From Lachnospiraceae bacterium (lineage in GTDB: Bacteria > Bacillota > Clostridia > Lachnospirales > Lachnospiraceae), in NCBI GenBank assembly GCA_022798035.1, contig JAAWLS010000029.1:1-13927 (forward strand): 13,927 bases of DNA, given 5' to 3'. Shown piece after piece: positions 6,261 to 13,737 of the stretch. The notes under the pieces are model-generated. The model did no database searches and was not told the origin of the DNA. It was given only the letters and a program-made list of their open reading frames with translations. The number at the start of each line of letters is the position of its first letter. Positions within the stretch are counted from its first letter, which is position 1. A program made the translations under genes and the position numbers.

Positions 6261-7172
6261 ATGATTTACACCGTTACATTTAACCCCGCCATCGACTATG
6301 CCATAGGCGTGAAACATTTAGAGCCTGGTATGACAAACCGCTCCACTTTTGAGCAGTTTCTGCCAGGAGGGAAAGGACTGAATGTCTCAACCATCCTCAA
6401 CAACCTCGGCATAGCTAATGTCGCCCTGGGATTTATCGCTGGATTCACCGGTGCGGAAATCAAACGGAGCTTCGAGGCCATAGGCGGAAAAAGTGATTTT
6501 ATTGAATTGAAAGAGGGACTTTCCCGAATTAATGTCAAAATCAAGTCTGAGGAAGAGACAGAAATCAACGCCATCGGCCCTGTCATTGACCAAGAGGCCG
6601 TATCACAGCTTATGGAGCAGCTAAATTCTCTCCAAAACGGCGACATCCTTATTCTGGCTGGAAGCATTCCCTCCTCCCTGTCCGATTCCCTCTACAGTGA
6701 CATTATGAAAATGCTCTCAGACCGGAATATCATGATTGCCGTTGACGCCACCAAAGATTTGCTTCTCAATGTCCTGCCCTACCGGCCGTTTCTCGTCAAA
6801 CCCAACAATCATGAGTTAGGTGAAATATTCGGCGTGACTTTAGAGAGCCGGGAAGACGTAGTTCCCTATGCGAAAAAACTACAGGAGCAGGGCGCAAGAA
6901 ACGTTCTGATTTCCATGGCGGGGGAAGGCGCCGTATTGGTGCCGGAGACAGGCAGCGTTATGATGAGCAGAGCTCCCAAAGGAATTGTCAAAAACTCTGT
7001 GGGAGCCGGCGATTCCATGGTTGCCGGATTTATTGCCGGATGGTGCGAGAAGCAGGACTATGCTCATGCTTTTAAGATGGGAATTTCCTCAGGAAGCGCA
7101 AGCGCCTTCTCCGAACTTCTCGCCACAAAGTCTGAAATAGAACAAATATACCAGTCACTTGAACTTCTATAA
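6261..7172 (+). CDS. fruK: 1-phosphofructokinase
   Basis: Cytoplasmic PfkB-type kinase that phosphorylates fructose-1-phosphate, the product of the FruA transporter, to fructose-1,6-bisphosphate for glycolysis. It begins MIYTVTFNPAIDY, the canonical start of the family. It carries the first PfkB signature (PGGKGLNVS, near residues 35-43) and the second signature with the anion hole and catalytic base, NSVGAGDSMVAG, with Asp near residue 251. About 303 residues is the expected length. Two ATGs stand in tandem at 6258 and 6261. The second is preferred because AAGGA (6248-6252) is then 8 nt away and the N-terminus matches the family. It lies between fruR and fruA in the standard order of Firmicute fructose operons. 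Confidence 0.93.
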   Translation: MIYTVTFNPAIDYAIGVKHLEPGMTNRSTFEQFLPGGKGLNVSTILNNLGIANVALGFIAGFTGAEIKRSFEAIGGKSDFIELKEGLSRINVKIKSEEETEINAIGPVIDQEAVSQLMEQLNSLQNGDILILAGSIPSSLSDSLYSDIMKMLSDRNIMIAVDATKDLLLNVLPYRPFLVKPNNHELGEIFGVTLESREDVVPYAKKLQEQGARNVLISMAGEGAVLVPETGSVMMSRAPKGIVKNSVGAGDSMVAGFIAGWCEKQDYAHAFKMGISSGSASAFSELLATKSEIEQIYQSLELL

Positions 7173-7191
7173 AATATAAGGAGGTATTACC

Positions 7192-9174
7192 ATGAAAATC
7201 ACAGATTTACTGGATTCCCGCTCTGTCGATGTCAATGGCTCAGCCGCATCGAAAGAGGATGCCATTCATAAAATGGTGGATTTGATGTGCAGAAGTGAGA
7301 AAATCAATAACAGAGAAATATACACGCAAAAAGTATTTGCCCGGGAGGCGGAAGGCTCCACTGGTATGGGAGAAGGCATCGCCATTCCTCATGCCAAATG
7401 CGATGCTGTTATAAAACCTGGCCTTGCGGCGATGGTACTTAAGGACGGCGTTGATTTCGATTCTATGGACGGTGAAAAAACCAATTTGATTTTCCTAATC
7501 GCCGCTCCCAACACTGAGGACAATATACACTTGGACGTTCTGGGCAAATTATCCGTTATGATGATGGATGAGGACTTTTCCAACAGTCTGAAACAGGCCG
7601 CATCTGTGGAAGAATTTCTGAAAATCATAGATGAAGCAGACGAGGAGAGCAAAGGAATTGACTCCTATGGCGCTGAGGTGGAGAACTCCAACTGCAATAT
7701 TATTGCCGTTACTGCATGTCCCACCGGAATTGCCCACACCTACATGGCGGCAGAGGCATTGGAAAAAGCGGCAGTTGCAAATAACTGTTCCATTAAAGTG
7801 GAGACGAGAGGTTCCGGCGGCGCCAAAAATGTCATTACCGCTGATGAAATCAAGGCCGCTGACTGCGTGATTATTGCCTGCGACGTCAACGTACCTATGG
7901 AGCGTTTTGCAGGAAAGAAATTGATTAAAGTCCAGGTATCAGACGGTATCGGCAAGGCTGAGCAGCTTGTCAAACAGGCCATGGAAGGAAATGCTCCCAT
8001 TTACACCGCGGAGAAAAATGATGCGGCAGACACTGCCGGAACTGCAAAAGAAGGCATCGGTCATTCCCTCTACAAACACTTAATGAGCGGCGTCTCCCAC
8101 ATGCTCCCCTTTGTCATCGGCGGCGGAATCCTCATTGCCCTTGCATTCCTTTTGGATGATTTCAGCATCAATCCTGGAAACTTTGGTAAAAATATGCCAA
8201 TTGCGGCATTTTTCAAAACCATTGGGGAAGCTGCATTTGGTCTGATGCTTCCTGTCCTGGCAGGATTTATCGCATACAGTATTGCTGACCGGCCCGGACT
8301 TGCCGTTGGATTTGTAGGCGGTATCATGGCCGCAAACGGCAACGCTGTTCTGGAATGGGTGAATGCTGACGGACAATCTCTGACTTACGGCGGACTGAAT
8401 GGATTTATTCAGAATACTGTATTCGGTTCTTCCGGAAATACCGTCTCCGGATTTCTCGGAGCTCTGGTGGCTGGATTTGTGGCTGGATATATCGTGCTGG
8501 GCCTAAGAAAACTCTTTTCCAAACTTCCCCAGAGCATGGACGGCATCAAACCCACTCTCCTGTACCCCGTTTTGGGAATATTTATCATGGGAGCTCTTAT
8601 GCTTCTCGTGTTTAACCCCATTATTGGCATTGTCAACACCTCCCTGGCAGACCTTTTAAACGCTATGGGCGGCAGCTCCAAAGTAGTTCTTGGCATGGTC
8701 CTGGGAGCCATGATGGCTATTGACATGGGAGGCCCCATCAACAAGGCCGCCTACGTATTCGGTACCATGGCAATCGCCAACGGAAATTATGACATTATGG
8801 CGGCAGTTATGATTGGCGGTATGGTTCCACCTATCGGAATTGCCCTTGCCACCACATTTTTCAAAAGCCGTTTTACCCAGTCTGAAAGAAATTCCGGACT
8901 TACCAATTACATTATGGGTCTGTGCTTTATCACAGAAGGAGCCATTCCCTTTGCGGCCTCAGACCCAGGACGGGTCATCCCTGCCACAGCTTTAGGCGCT
9001 GCCGCTGCCGGAGCTCTTTCTATGACTTTCGGATGTACCTTGATGGCTCCCCACGGTGGTATCTTCGTATTCGCAGTGGTAGGCAGCTGGCCTATGTATC
9101 TTATCGCTCTTGCTGTCGGTTCTGTAGTGACAATGCTGCTGCTTGCACTCTTAAAGAAACCGATTCAGGAATAA
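7192..9174 (+). CDS. fruA: PTS fructose transporter subunit IIABC
   Basis: Membrane permease that imports fructose and phosphorylates it to fructose-1-phosphate. Three domains are fused in the order A-B-C. EIIA (about 1-150) has the phosphorylated His67 in EGIAIPHAK. EIIB (about 167-265) has Cys176 in AVTACPTGIAHTYMAA, the fructose-type P-loop. EIIC (about 292-660) is a polytopic membrane domain starting YKHLMSGVSHMLPFVIGGG. It includes GGPINKAAYVFG and the segment FITEGAIPFAASDP expected of the fructose family. The length of 660 residues is complete. The start ATG follows AAGGAGG by 9 nt, and fruK ends 19 nt upstream, so the genes are cotranscribed. Confidence 0.95.
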   Translation: MKITDLLDSRSVDVNGSAASKEDAIHKMVDLMCRSEKINNREIYTQKVFAREAEGSTGMGEGIAIPHAKCDAVIKPGLAAMVLKDGVDFDSMDGEKTNLIFLIAAPNTEDNIHLDVLGKLSVMMMDEDFSNSLKQAASVEEFLKIIDEADEESKGIDSYGAEVENSNCNIIAVTACPTGIAHTYMAAEALEKAAVANNCSIKVETRGSGGAKNVITADEIKAADCVIIACDVNVPMERFAGKKLIKVQVSDGIGKAEQLVKQAMEGNAPIYTAEKNDAADTAGTAKEGIGHSLYKHLMSGVSHMLPFVIGGGILIALAFLLDDFSINPGNFGKNMPIAAFFKTIGEAAFGLMLPVLAGFIAYSIADRPGLAVGFVGGIMAANGNAVLEWVNADGQSLTYGGLNGFIQNTVFGSSGNTVSGFLGALVAGFVAGYIVLGLRKLFSKLPQSMDGIKPTLLYPVLGIFIMGALMLLVFNPIIGIVNTSLADLLNAMGGSSKVVLGMVLGAMMAIDMGGPINKAAYVFGTMAIANGNYDIMAAVMIGGMVPPIGIALATTFFKSRFTQSERNSGLTNYIMGLCFITEGAIPFAASDPGRVIPATALGAAAAGALSMTFGCTLMAPHGGIFVFAVVGSWPMYLIALAVGSVVTMLLLALLKKPIQE

Positions 9175-9190
9175 GATATCGGAACTGAAA

Positions 9191-9209
9191 ATCAGGGCCC
9201 GCCCCTGAT
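9191..9209 (+). other. Hairpin just after fruA, without T-tract
   Basis: ATCAGGG, 5-nt loop, CCCTGAT, starting 16 nt after the fruA stop codon. Because no T-run follows, it is probably not a terminator. It could stabilise the 3' end of a processed fruA message or modulate read-through to ptsH. Confidence 0.35.
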
Positions 9210-9219
9210 GCGCATCGAA

Positions 9220-9249
9220 TTGAGAAGCTGTTTACAGCAGAATCATAAA
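9220..9249 (+). promoter_or_regulatory. Weak candidate promoter ahead of ptsH
   Basis: TTGAGA (9220-9225), 18-nt spacer, CATAAA (9244-9249), in the 125-bp gap between fruA and ptsH. The match is moderate (5 of 6 and 4 of 6). An internal promoter would allow HPr to be made in excess of FruA. Confidence 0.25.
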
Positions 9250-9299
9250 TACAAATAAAAAATAAAGAAAACATTATTTTCAAGTAGGAGGATATTAAA

Positions 9300-9557
9300 A
9301 TGAAAGAATTTACTTATGTCATCACAGACCCAGAAGGAATCCACGCAAGACCAGCAGGCGAATTTGTCAAAGCCGCAGCGAAATTTGAATCAGACGTAAC
9401 CATCACAAAAGGGGAAAAGACTGTAAGCGCCAAAAAGATTTTCGGCGTCATGGGTCTCGCCGTAAAACAGGGTCAGGAAATCACCATCAAAACAGAAGGC
9501 AGCGATGAAGAAACTGCGGCCGCTGAACTGGAAGCATTCCTTAAAAATAACCTGTAA
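9300..9557 (+). CDS. ptsH: HPr-family phosphocarrier protein lacking the regulatory serine 46
   Basis: Small cytoplasmic carrier that passes phosphate from EI to EIIA domains. At 85 residues it has normal HPr length. The active-site His15 is present in PEGIHARPAGEF. By direct alignment with Bacillus HPr the numbering needs no gap, and the position of regulatory Ser46 (canonical KSIMGVMSL) is Lys46 here, in AKKIFGVMGL; Ser52 is Gly. HPr kinase/phosphorylase therefore has no serine to modify, and the protein should not act as the CcpA co-repressor. The start ATG follows TAGGAGG by 8 nt. It lies between fruA and ptsI, so its partner EI and client EII are encoded with it. Another, Ser46-containing HPr may exist elsewhere in the genome. 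Confidence 0.93.
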   Translation: MKEFTYVITDPEGIHARPAGEFVKAAAKFESDVTITKGEKTVSAKKIFGVMGLAVKQGQEITIKTEGSDEETAAAELEAFLKNNL

Positions 9558-9566
9558 TTCCAGAGC

Positions 9567-9614
9567 TGGTGCGGCCTCTTTTACACAGGCCGCACCAAAT
9601 CTCATCTGATTTGG
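9567..9614 (+). other. Two adjacent, partly exclusive hairpins between ptsH and ptsI
   Basis: Hairpin A is TGGTGCGGCCT (9567-9577) with AGGCCGCACCA (9587-9597), a perfect 11-bp stem and 9-nt loop, starting 10 nt after the ptsH stop. Hairpin B is CCAAATC (9595-9601) with GATTTGG (9608-9614). They share bases 9595-9597, so both cannot be complete at once. No run of T follows A, so it is not a classic terminator. Partial termination, pausing or RNA processing between ptsH and ptsI are possible roles. Confidence 0.45.
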
Positions 9615-9636
9615 ACAGCTGCAAAACTCAGTATCT

Positions 9637-9666
9637 TTGAATTGCTATTTTCAGGAAAATAATAAT
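9637..9666 (+). promoter_or_regulatory. Weak candidate promoter for ptsI
   Basis: TTGAAT (9637-9642), 18-nt spacer, AATAAT (9661-9666). It lies within the unusually long 268-bp gap between ptsH and ptsI. The score is moderate; no operator-like sequence is obvious next to it. Confidence 0.25.
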
Positions 9667-9725
9667 CCCCTCAGCCCAGACAAAACCTCGCCAGGAAAAC
9701 GCCGAAGCATTTCCCGCACCGGATT

Positions 9726-9744
9726 TATGCCGCCAAACGGCATA
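9726..9744 (+). other. Small hairpin in the ptsI leader
   Basis: TATGCCG, loop CCAAA, CGGCATA: a 7-bp stem about 80 nt before the ptsI start codon. There is no T-tract after it. Function unknown. Confidence 0.3.
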
Positions 9745-9825
9745 TTCTTGAGCAAAACTGCGGCTTAGAGTTCTGAATAGCCACGAAAATCAAAGAGTAA
9801 ATATTTCAGGAAAGGAACATGTAAA

Positions 9826-11454
9826 ATGACTGAATATAACGGAAAAAGTGTGTACGGTGGAATTGCCATCGGAAGAATACATATCCTGGCAAAAAGCGAA
9901 CAGCGTATTGTGCGGTATAAAATCGAGGACAGCGAGGCGGAAATCCAGCGTTTTGAGACTGCCAGAAAAGAAGCGCAAAATCAGCTTGCAGGGTTATATG
10001 ACAAAGCCATTACGGAAGTTGGAGAAGCCAGTGCGGCCATATTTGAAATCCATCAGATGATGCTGGATGATGACGATTATCTGAATTCTATCAAAAATAT
10101 CATTGAAGAACAGGGTGTCAATGCAGAATATGCCGTGGGTGTGACGGCAGACAACTTTGCTGAAATTTTTGCTTCCATGGACGACGCCTACATGAAAGAG
10201 CGTGCCGCCGATGTAAAAGATATTTCCGAGCGCATTGTAAAAGTCCTGACAAATGCAGACAGTGCACAGCTCACCTCAGAGGAACCTGTTATTATACTGG
10301 CTGACGACCTTGCTCCAAGCGAGACCGTCCAGCTGGACAAAAACCTGGTGCTCTCCTTTGTCACCGTTCACGGTTCCACCAACTCTCACACGGCAATCCT
10401 CGCCCGCACTATGAACATTCCTGCTCTCATTGGCGTAAATATTGAGCTTTCTCCTGAACTGGAAGGAAAACTGGCAGTTGTTGACGGTTTCAACGGCAAA
10501 ATATACCTTGAGCCTGACAGCGAAACATTGTCTCAGATGGAACAGCGCCGGGACGATGAACTGGAAAAGCAGAGGCTTCTGCAAGAGCTCAAAGGCAGGG
10601 AAAATGTAACAAAAGATGGACAGTCCGTTCTTGTCTATGCAAATATCGGCAATGTAAAAGATTTAGCTTATGTGCTGAAAAATGACGCCGGCGGTATCGG
10701 ACTTTTCCGAAGCGAGTTCATTTACCTGGAGAGCAGCACTTATCCCACAGAAGAAGAGCAATTTCAAATTTACAAGAAGGCGGCTGAAACCATGGCCGGA
10801 AAACGTGTCATCATCCGAACCCTTGATATCGGCGCTGACAAACAGGCCGGCTATTTCGATTTGGATAAAGAGGAAAATCCTGCTATGGGACTGCGGGCCA
10901 TTCGAATCTGTCTCACCAGACCTGAGATTTTCAAAACACAGCTTCGGGCTCTCTACCGCGCCTCCAACTACGGCAGGCTGGCCATTATGTACCCTATGAT
11001 TACCTCCTTAGAGGAAGTACAGAAAATCAAAGCTATCTCTGCAGAAGTCAGAGCTGAACTGGATGAAAATGGAATTCCTTACAACAAAATAGAAGAAGGC
11101 ATTATGATTGAAACTCCCGCCGCAGTTATGATGAGCGACCTGCTTGCAAAGGAAGTGGATTTCTTCAGCATCGGCACCAATGACCTCTCCCAATATACCA
11201 TGGCTATTGACCGCCAAAATCCAAAATTAGATGAATTTTTCAACCCTCACCATGAAGCGGTTCTCAGAATGATTGAGATGGTCTGTCAAAATGCCCACAG
11301 AGAAAATATTTGGGTCGGCATCTGCGGAGAACTGGGCGCTGACTTAGAGCTGACAGAGCGTTTCCTGAGAATGGGAATTGACGAACTCTCTGTCTCTCCT
11401 TCCTGCGTGCTGCCTTTGAGAAACAAAATCCGGAGCTTGGATTTAGGAAAATAG
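9826..11454 (+). CDS. ptsI: Phosphoenolpyruvate-protein phosphotransferase (PTS enzyme I)
   Basis: Cytoplasmic enzyme that autophosphorylates from PEP and donates phosphate to HPr, the first step of the PTS. The N-terminal helical HPr-binding domain and swivelling domain hold the phosphohistidine His188 in VHGSTNSHTAILAR. The C-terminal PEP-binding barrel (from about residue 250) shows GGIGLFRSEFIYL, RTLDIGADK, ENPAMGLRAIR, GIMIETPAAV and SIGTNDLSQYT, and the catalytic Cys500 in GICGELGAD. At 542 residues, length is slightly short of but within the usual range for EI. The start ATG is preceded by AGGAAAGGAAC. Unlike most ptsHI operons, where the genes abut, 268 bp containing hairpins separate it from ptsH. 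It ends at a strong bidirectional terminator. Confidence 0.95.
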   Translation: MTEYNGKSVYGGIAIGRIHILAKSEQRIVRYKIEDSEAEIQRFETARKEAQNQLAGLYDKAITEVGEASAAIFEIHQMMLDDDDYLNSIKNIIEEQGVNAEYAVGVTADNFAEIFASMDDAYMKERAADVKDISERIVKVLTNADSAQLTSEEPVIILADDLAPSETVQLDKNLVLSFVTVHGSTNSHTAILARTMNIPALIGVNIELSPELEGKLAVVDGFNGKIYLEPDSETLSQMEQRRDDELEKQRLLQELKGRENVTKDGQSVLVYANIGNVKDLAYVLKNDAGGIGLFRSEFIYLESSTYPTEEEQFQIYKKAAETMAGKRVIIRTLDIGADKQAGYFDLDKEENPAMGLRAIRICLTRPEIFKTQLRALYRASNYGRLAIMYPMITSLEEVQKIKAISAEVRAELDENGIPYNKIEEGIMIETPAAVMMSDLLAKEVDFFSIGTNDLSQYTMAIDRQNPKLDEFFNPHHEAVLRMIEMVCQNAHRENIWVGICGELGADLELTERFLRMGIDELSVSPSCVLPLRNKIRSLDLGK

Positions 11455-11466
11455 AAAATCAAAAAA

Positions 11467-11513
11467 CAGCAGAACTATTGAAATACTGCTCCGCAATAGT
11501 TCTGCTGCTTTTT
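11467..11513. terminator. Bidirectional intrinsic terminator between ptsI and the reductase gene
   Basis: CAGCAGAACTATTG (11467-11480), 13-nt loop, CAATAGTTCTGCTG (11494-11507), then CTTTTT (11508-11513): a perfect 14-bp stem. On the minus strand the same hairpin is followed by TTTTTT, so it serves both the fru-pts operon and the convergent reductase gene. A second copy of the right arm and T-tract follows 43 bp downstream. Confidence 0.9.
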
Positions 11514-11576
11514 CGATACGGCAGATACGTTTGCCGCAATAGTTCTGCTGCTTTTTCGATACGGCAGATACGTTTG
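11491..11576 (+). repeat. 43-bp tandem direct repeat, two identical copies
   Basis: Copy 1 is 11491-11533 and copy 2 is 11534-11576, with no mismatch seen; CCG (11577-11579) begins a third. Each unit contains CAATAGTTCTGCTG, CTTTTT and a small CGGCA/TGCCG dyad. The duplication gives the terminator a spare right arm on the plus strand and a spare left arm on the minus strand. Confidence 0.9.
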
Positions 11577-11581
11577 CCGTA

Positions 11582-12703
11582 CTAACCCTCAAATGCAGTT
11601 TTGCATTCTTTTAAGTGTTCTATTACCTTTATCTGTTGCGGGCAGACCTTTTCACATCGACCGCATTCCATACATTCAGAAGCCTTTCCTGCATCTGCAA
11701 CGGCTTTATCATAGGCCTCCTTCCCTTTCTCAAGCTGTTCCCACACCAGCTGCTTATTTCGAGCCGCAAAAATTTCTGGTATCGGAATCTGCTGCGGACA
11801 TCCTGCCATACAGTAACGACACGCTGTACAAGGGATGGATTTTATGTTGTTCATGGCTTCCTGAACACTCTGAATCACTTCCTGCTCTTGTTTGTCCAGG
11901 GGGCTGAATGCCTGCATATAAGAAAGGTTATCTTTCATCTGCTCCAGATTGGACATTCCCGACAACACCGTCAGAATCCCGTCTAAAGAAGCTGCATAGC
12001 GGATGGCCCAGGAAGCGTATGACGCATTCTGATTTGCCTTGTCCAAAATTTCCCGGACTGGTTTTGGAGGATTGGCCAGCAAGCCGCCTTTCACCGGCTC
12101 CATAACGACAATCGACTTCCCATGTTTGCGCGCGACTTCATAATTTGCCCTGGCGGCAACCTCCGGATGTTCCCAGTCTGCATAGTTGAGTTGTAACTGT
12201 ACAAATTCTGCATCCGGATGCTTCGTCAGAATTTCATCTAAAATTTCGGGCGTTGCGTGAAAGGAAAATCCCCAATGTTTTATCAGGCCTTTCTCTTTCT
12301 GTTCTTTCACAAAATCCCAGATACGATATTCTTCATATTTTTTATAATTCCCTGCCTGCAGCGCGTGAAGCAGATAATAGTCAAAATAACCTGCCCCTGT
12401 CCGCTCAAGACTGGTATAAAACTGCTGTCTGGCCGCCTGCTCATCCTGGGCATCTTTCCATACGCAGAGTTTTGTGGCTAACGTATAACTTTCTCTGGGA
12501 TAACGTTCAACCAAAGCGGCCTTTGCCGCCTGCTCTGACGCTCCGTTATCGTAGACATAAGCTGTGTCAAAATAAGTCATCCCAGCTTCCATAAACAAAT
12601 CCACCATCTTCTTGGTCTGTTCCATATCAATTTTCCCGGATGGCTCTTTCGGCAGCCGCATAAGGCCAAATCCCAATTTAGGCGTACTCTCGCCAAAATA
12701 CAT
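11582..12703 (-). CDS. Aldo/keto reductase with C-terminal dicluster [4Fe-4S] domain
   Basis: Predicted cytoplasmic NAD(P)H-linked oxidoreductase; the substrate is not known. The AKR barrel shows LGFGLMRLP near the N-terminus and the catalytic tetrad Asp46, Tyr51 (FDTAYVYDNG), Lys78 (LATKL) and His113 (YYLLHAL). The C-terminal domain has two ferredoxin-like clusters: C292, C295, C298, C302 followed by Pro, and C344, C347, C350, C354 followed by Pro. Such fusions are common in anaerobes and may pass electrons between the clusters and NAD(P)H. Two ATGs are in frame; 12703 is chosen because GGAGG lies 7 nt upstream, whereas for the ATG at 12709 the spacing is only 1 nt. The product has 373 residues, normal for the class. 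The gene is monocistronic, between its own promoter and the shared terminator. Confidence 0.9.
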   Translation of the reverse strand: MYFGESTPKLGFGLMRLPKEPSGKIDMEQTKKMVDLFMEAGMTYFDTAYVYDNGASEQAAKAALVERYPRESYTLATKLCVWKDAQDEQAARQQFYTSLERTGAGYFDYYLLHALQAGNYKKYEEYRIWDFVKEQKEKGLIKHWGFSFHATPEILDEILTKHPDAEFVQLQLNYADWEHPEVAARANYEVARKHGKSIVVMEPVKGGLLANPPKPVREILDKANQNASYASWAIRYAASLDGILTVLSGMSNLEQMKDNLSYMQAFSPLDKQEQEVIQSVQEAMNNIKSIPCTACRYCMAGCPQQIPIPEIFAARNKQLVWEQLEKGKEAYDKAVADAGKASECMECGRCEKVCPQQIKVIEHLKECKTAFEG

Positions 12704-12813
12704 TTCCATTCCTCCCTTTTTCCTCCAGATTCATGCTGTCACGAATGATATTTTCAGCATACCATTTCATATATTACAAATTTCAACATCAAAAATACCT
12801 CTATGTCTGGTTC

Positions 12814-12859
12814 ATTATAAATGATTCTTTTCCTGAAATCAACCTCAGGTACCTCGGTT
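12814..12859 (-). promoter_or_regulatory. Promoter of the aldo/keto reductase gene with a near-palindrome upstream
   Basis: On the minus strand TTGATT (12842 to 12837), 17-nt spacer, TATAAT (12819 to 12814). The transcript would begin near 12807, with a leader of about 100 nt. Directly upstream of and touching the -35 box is AACC-GAGGTACCTGA-GGTT (12859 to 12841), whose AACC/GGTT ends and AGGTACCT core look like a regulator site. The promoter is well formed; the operator is a guess. Confidence 0.6.
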
Positions 12860-12930
12860 TATTTTCAAAATTATTGCATGAAATCAAAAATGTCTGAAAA
12901 ATTGTAATTCCTATTTATTTCAGGTCATGC

Positions 12931-12936
12931 TATACT
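12931..12936 (+). promoter_or_regulatory. Extended -10 promoter of the lipoprotein gene
   Basis: TGCTATACT (12928-12936) is an extended -10 element (TGN then TATACT). The -35 region, TTCCTA at 12908, is poor, which extended -10 promoters tolerate. Transcription would start near 12943, immediately before the long inverted repeat. Confidence 0.5.
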
Positions 12937-12948
12937 ATTAACATATAG

Positions 12949-13007
12949 TTCAATGCATAATATCTGGCATTATCTATAGACGCCGCTGCCAGATATTATG
13001 CATTGAA
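12949..13007. repeat. Perfect 21-bp inverted repeat in the lipoprotein gene leader
   Basis: TTCAATGCATAATATCTGGCA (12949-12969, 21 nt as a stem arm) pairs without mismatch with 12987-13007 around a 17-nt loop. It begins about 6 nt after the predicted transcription start and ends 57 nt before the start codon. No T-tract follows on the plus strand. Possible roles are a 5' mRNA-stabilising stem, a dimeric-regulator site or a remnant of a small palindromic repeat element. Confidence 0.75.
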
Positions 13008-13064
13008 ACAGAAAAAAGGGGTATCAGAAACAACAACCAAATTTCATCAGAAAGGATTGGTACG

Positions 13065-13688
13065 ATGAAAAAGAAATTATTCATTCTTCTCATGTCTTTC
13101 TCTCTTCTCGCAGGGATTACGGCATGTGGCGAAAACAAAACAAACAGCAATGAGAATTCCGCAAAAAAAGAAGAAACAAATCAGAAAGCATCAAAGGAAG
13201 ATAAACCTGCGCCTGCCGAAGATACCAAAGCGGAAAAGGAATCTACCGTAGAATTTACGCTCCCTGCCACTTATGTCGGTAATCAGACCCAGGAAGATTT
13301 AGACAAAATGGCAGCTAAATACGGAAGTCCTTCTGTTACATTAAATTCAGACGGCAGTGCCACCTTTAAAATGACTCAAGAGCAGCACAAAGAATTTCTG
13401 GAAAAATATCGGGAAGAAATCAACAAAAGCATTCAGGAAACGTATGTGGGAACAGAAGATTACCCCAACATCACAAAAGTTGAAACAAACGACAGCTTCA
13501 CGGAATTTACCATAACGACAAAATCTGTAAAATTGGATATGAACGAATCTCTCTCCACAATCGCATTCAAAATGTACGGCGGAATCTACAGCCTGTTTAG
13601 CGGAGAAGAAATTGACGACGTTTCCATCACTTTCATAAATGCAGATACCGGAGAAGTGATTCACTCTTCCGGTCCAGAGATTGAGTAA
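13065..13688 (+). CDS. Predicted lipoprotein of unknown function
   Basis: The N-terminus MKKKLFILLMSFSLLAG is a signal peptide, followed by the lipobox ITAC with the lipidated cysteine at residue 21. The mature protein should be anchored to the outer face of the cell membrane. Residues 22-62 are a hydrophilic Lys/Glu/Asn/Ala-rich linker. The remaining part (about 63-207) looks like a folded, mostly beta domain with Thr/Ser-rich strands (FTEFTITTKSV, ISFINAD-like ending), but I do not recognise a named family. AAAGGA (13051-13056) lies 8 nt before the ATG. It has its own promoter and leader and is transcribed divergently from the reductase gene. Lipoprotein status is sure; function is unknown. 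Confidence 0.85.
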   Translation: MKKKLFILLMSFSLLAGITACGENKTNSNENSAKKEETNQKASKEDKPAPAEDTKAEKESTVEFTLPATYVGNQTQEDLDKMAAKYGSPSVTLNSDGSATFKMTQEQHKEFLEKYREEINKSIQETYVGTEDYPNITKVETNDSFTEFTITTKSVKLDMNESLSTIAFKMYGGIYSLFSGEEIDDVSITFINADTGEVIHSSGPEIE

Positions 13689-13737
13689 TCCAGATGCATT
13701 TAAAAATATCATCATAACTGTCTTGAAATTCTAATGA

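Noticed and set aside
7389-8744. Several minus-strand and shifted frames across fruA
   Set aside because: They overlap the continuous EIIABC gene, lack ribosome binding sites and show no domain signatures.
9422-9435. cre-like sequence TGTAAGCGCCAAAA inside ptsH
   Set aside because: The 3' end of the pattern is wrong, and the site lies within a coding region with no nearby promoter. No convincing cre was seen at the fru promoter.
9567-9597. Terminator after ptsH
   Set aside because: The stem is strong, but AATCTCATCTG follows instead of a T-run, so it is recorded as a hairpin only.
13065-13688. Assigning the lipoprotein a named function
   Set aside because: Only the signal peptide and lipobox are diagnostic; the C-terminal domain matches no family that I can name with confidence.
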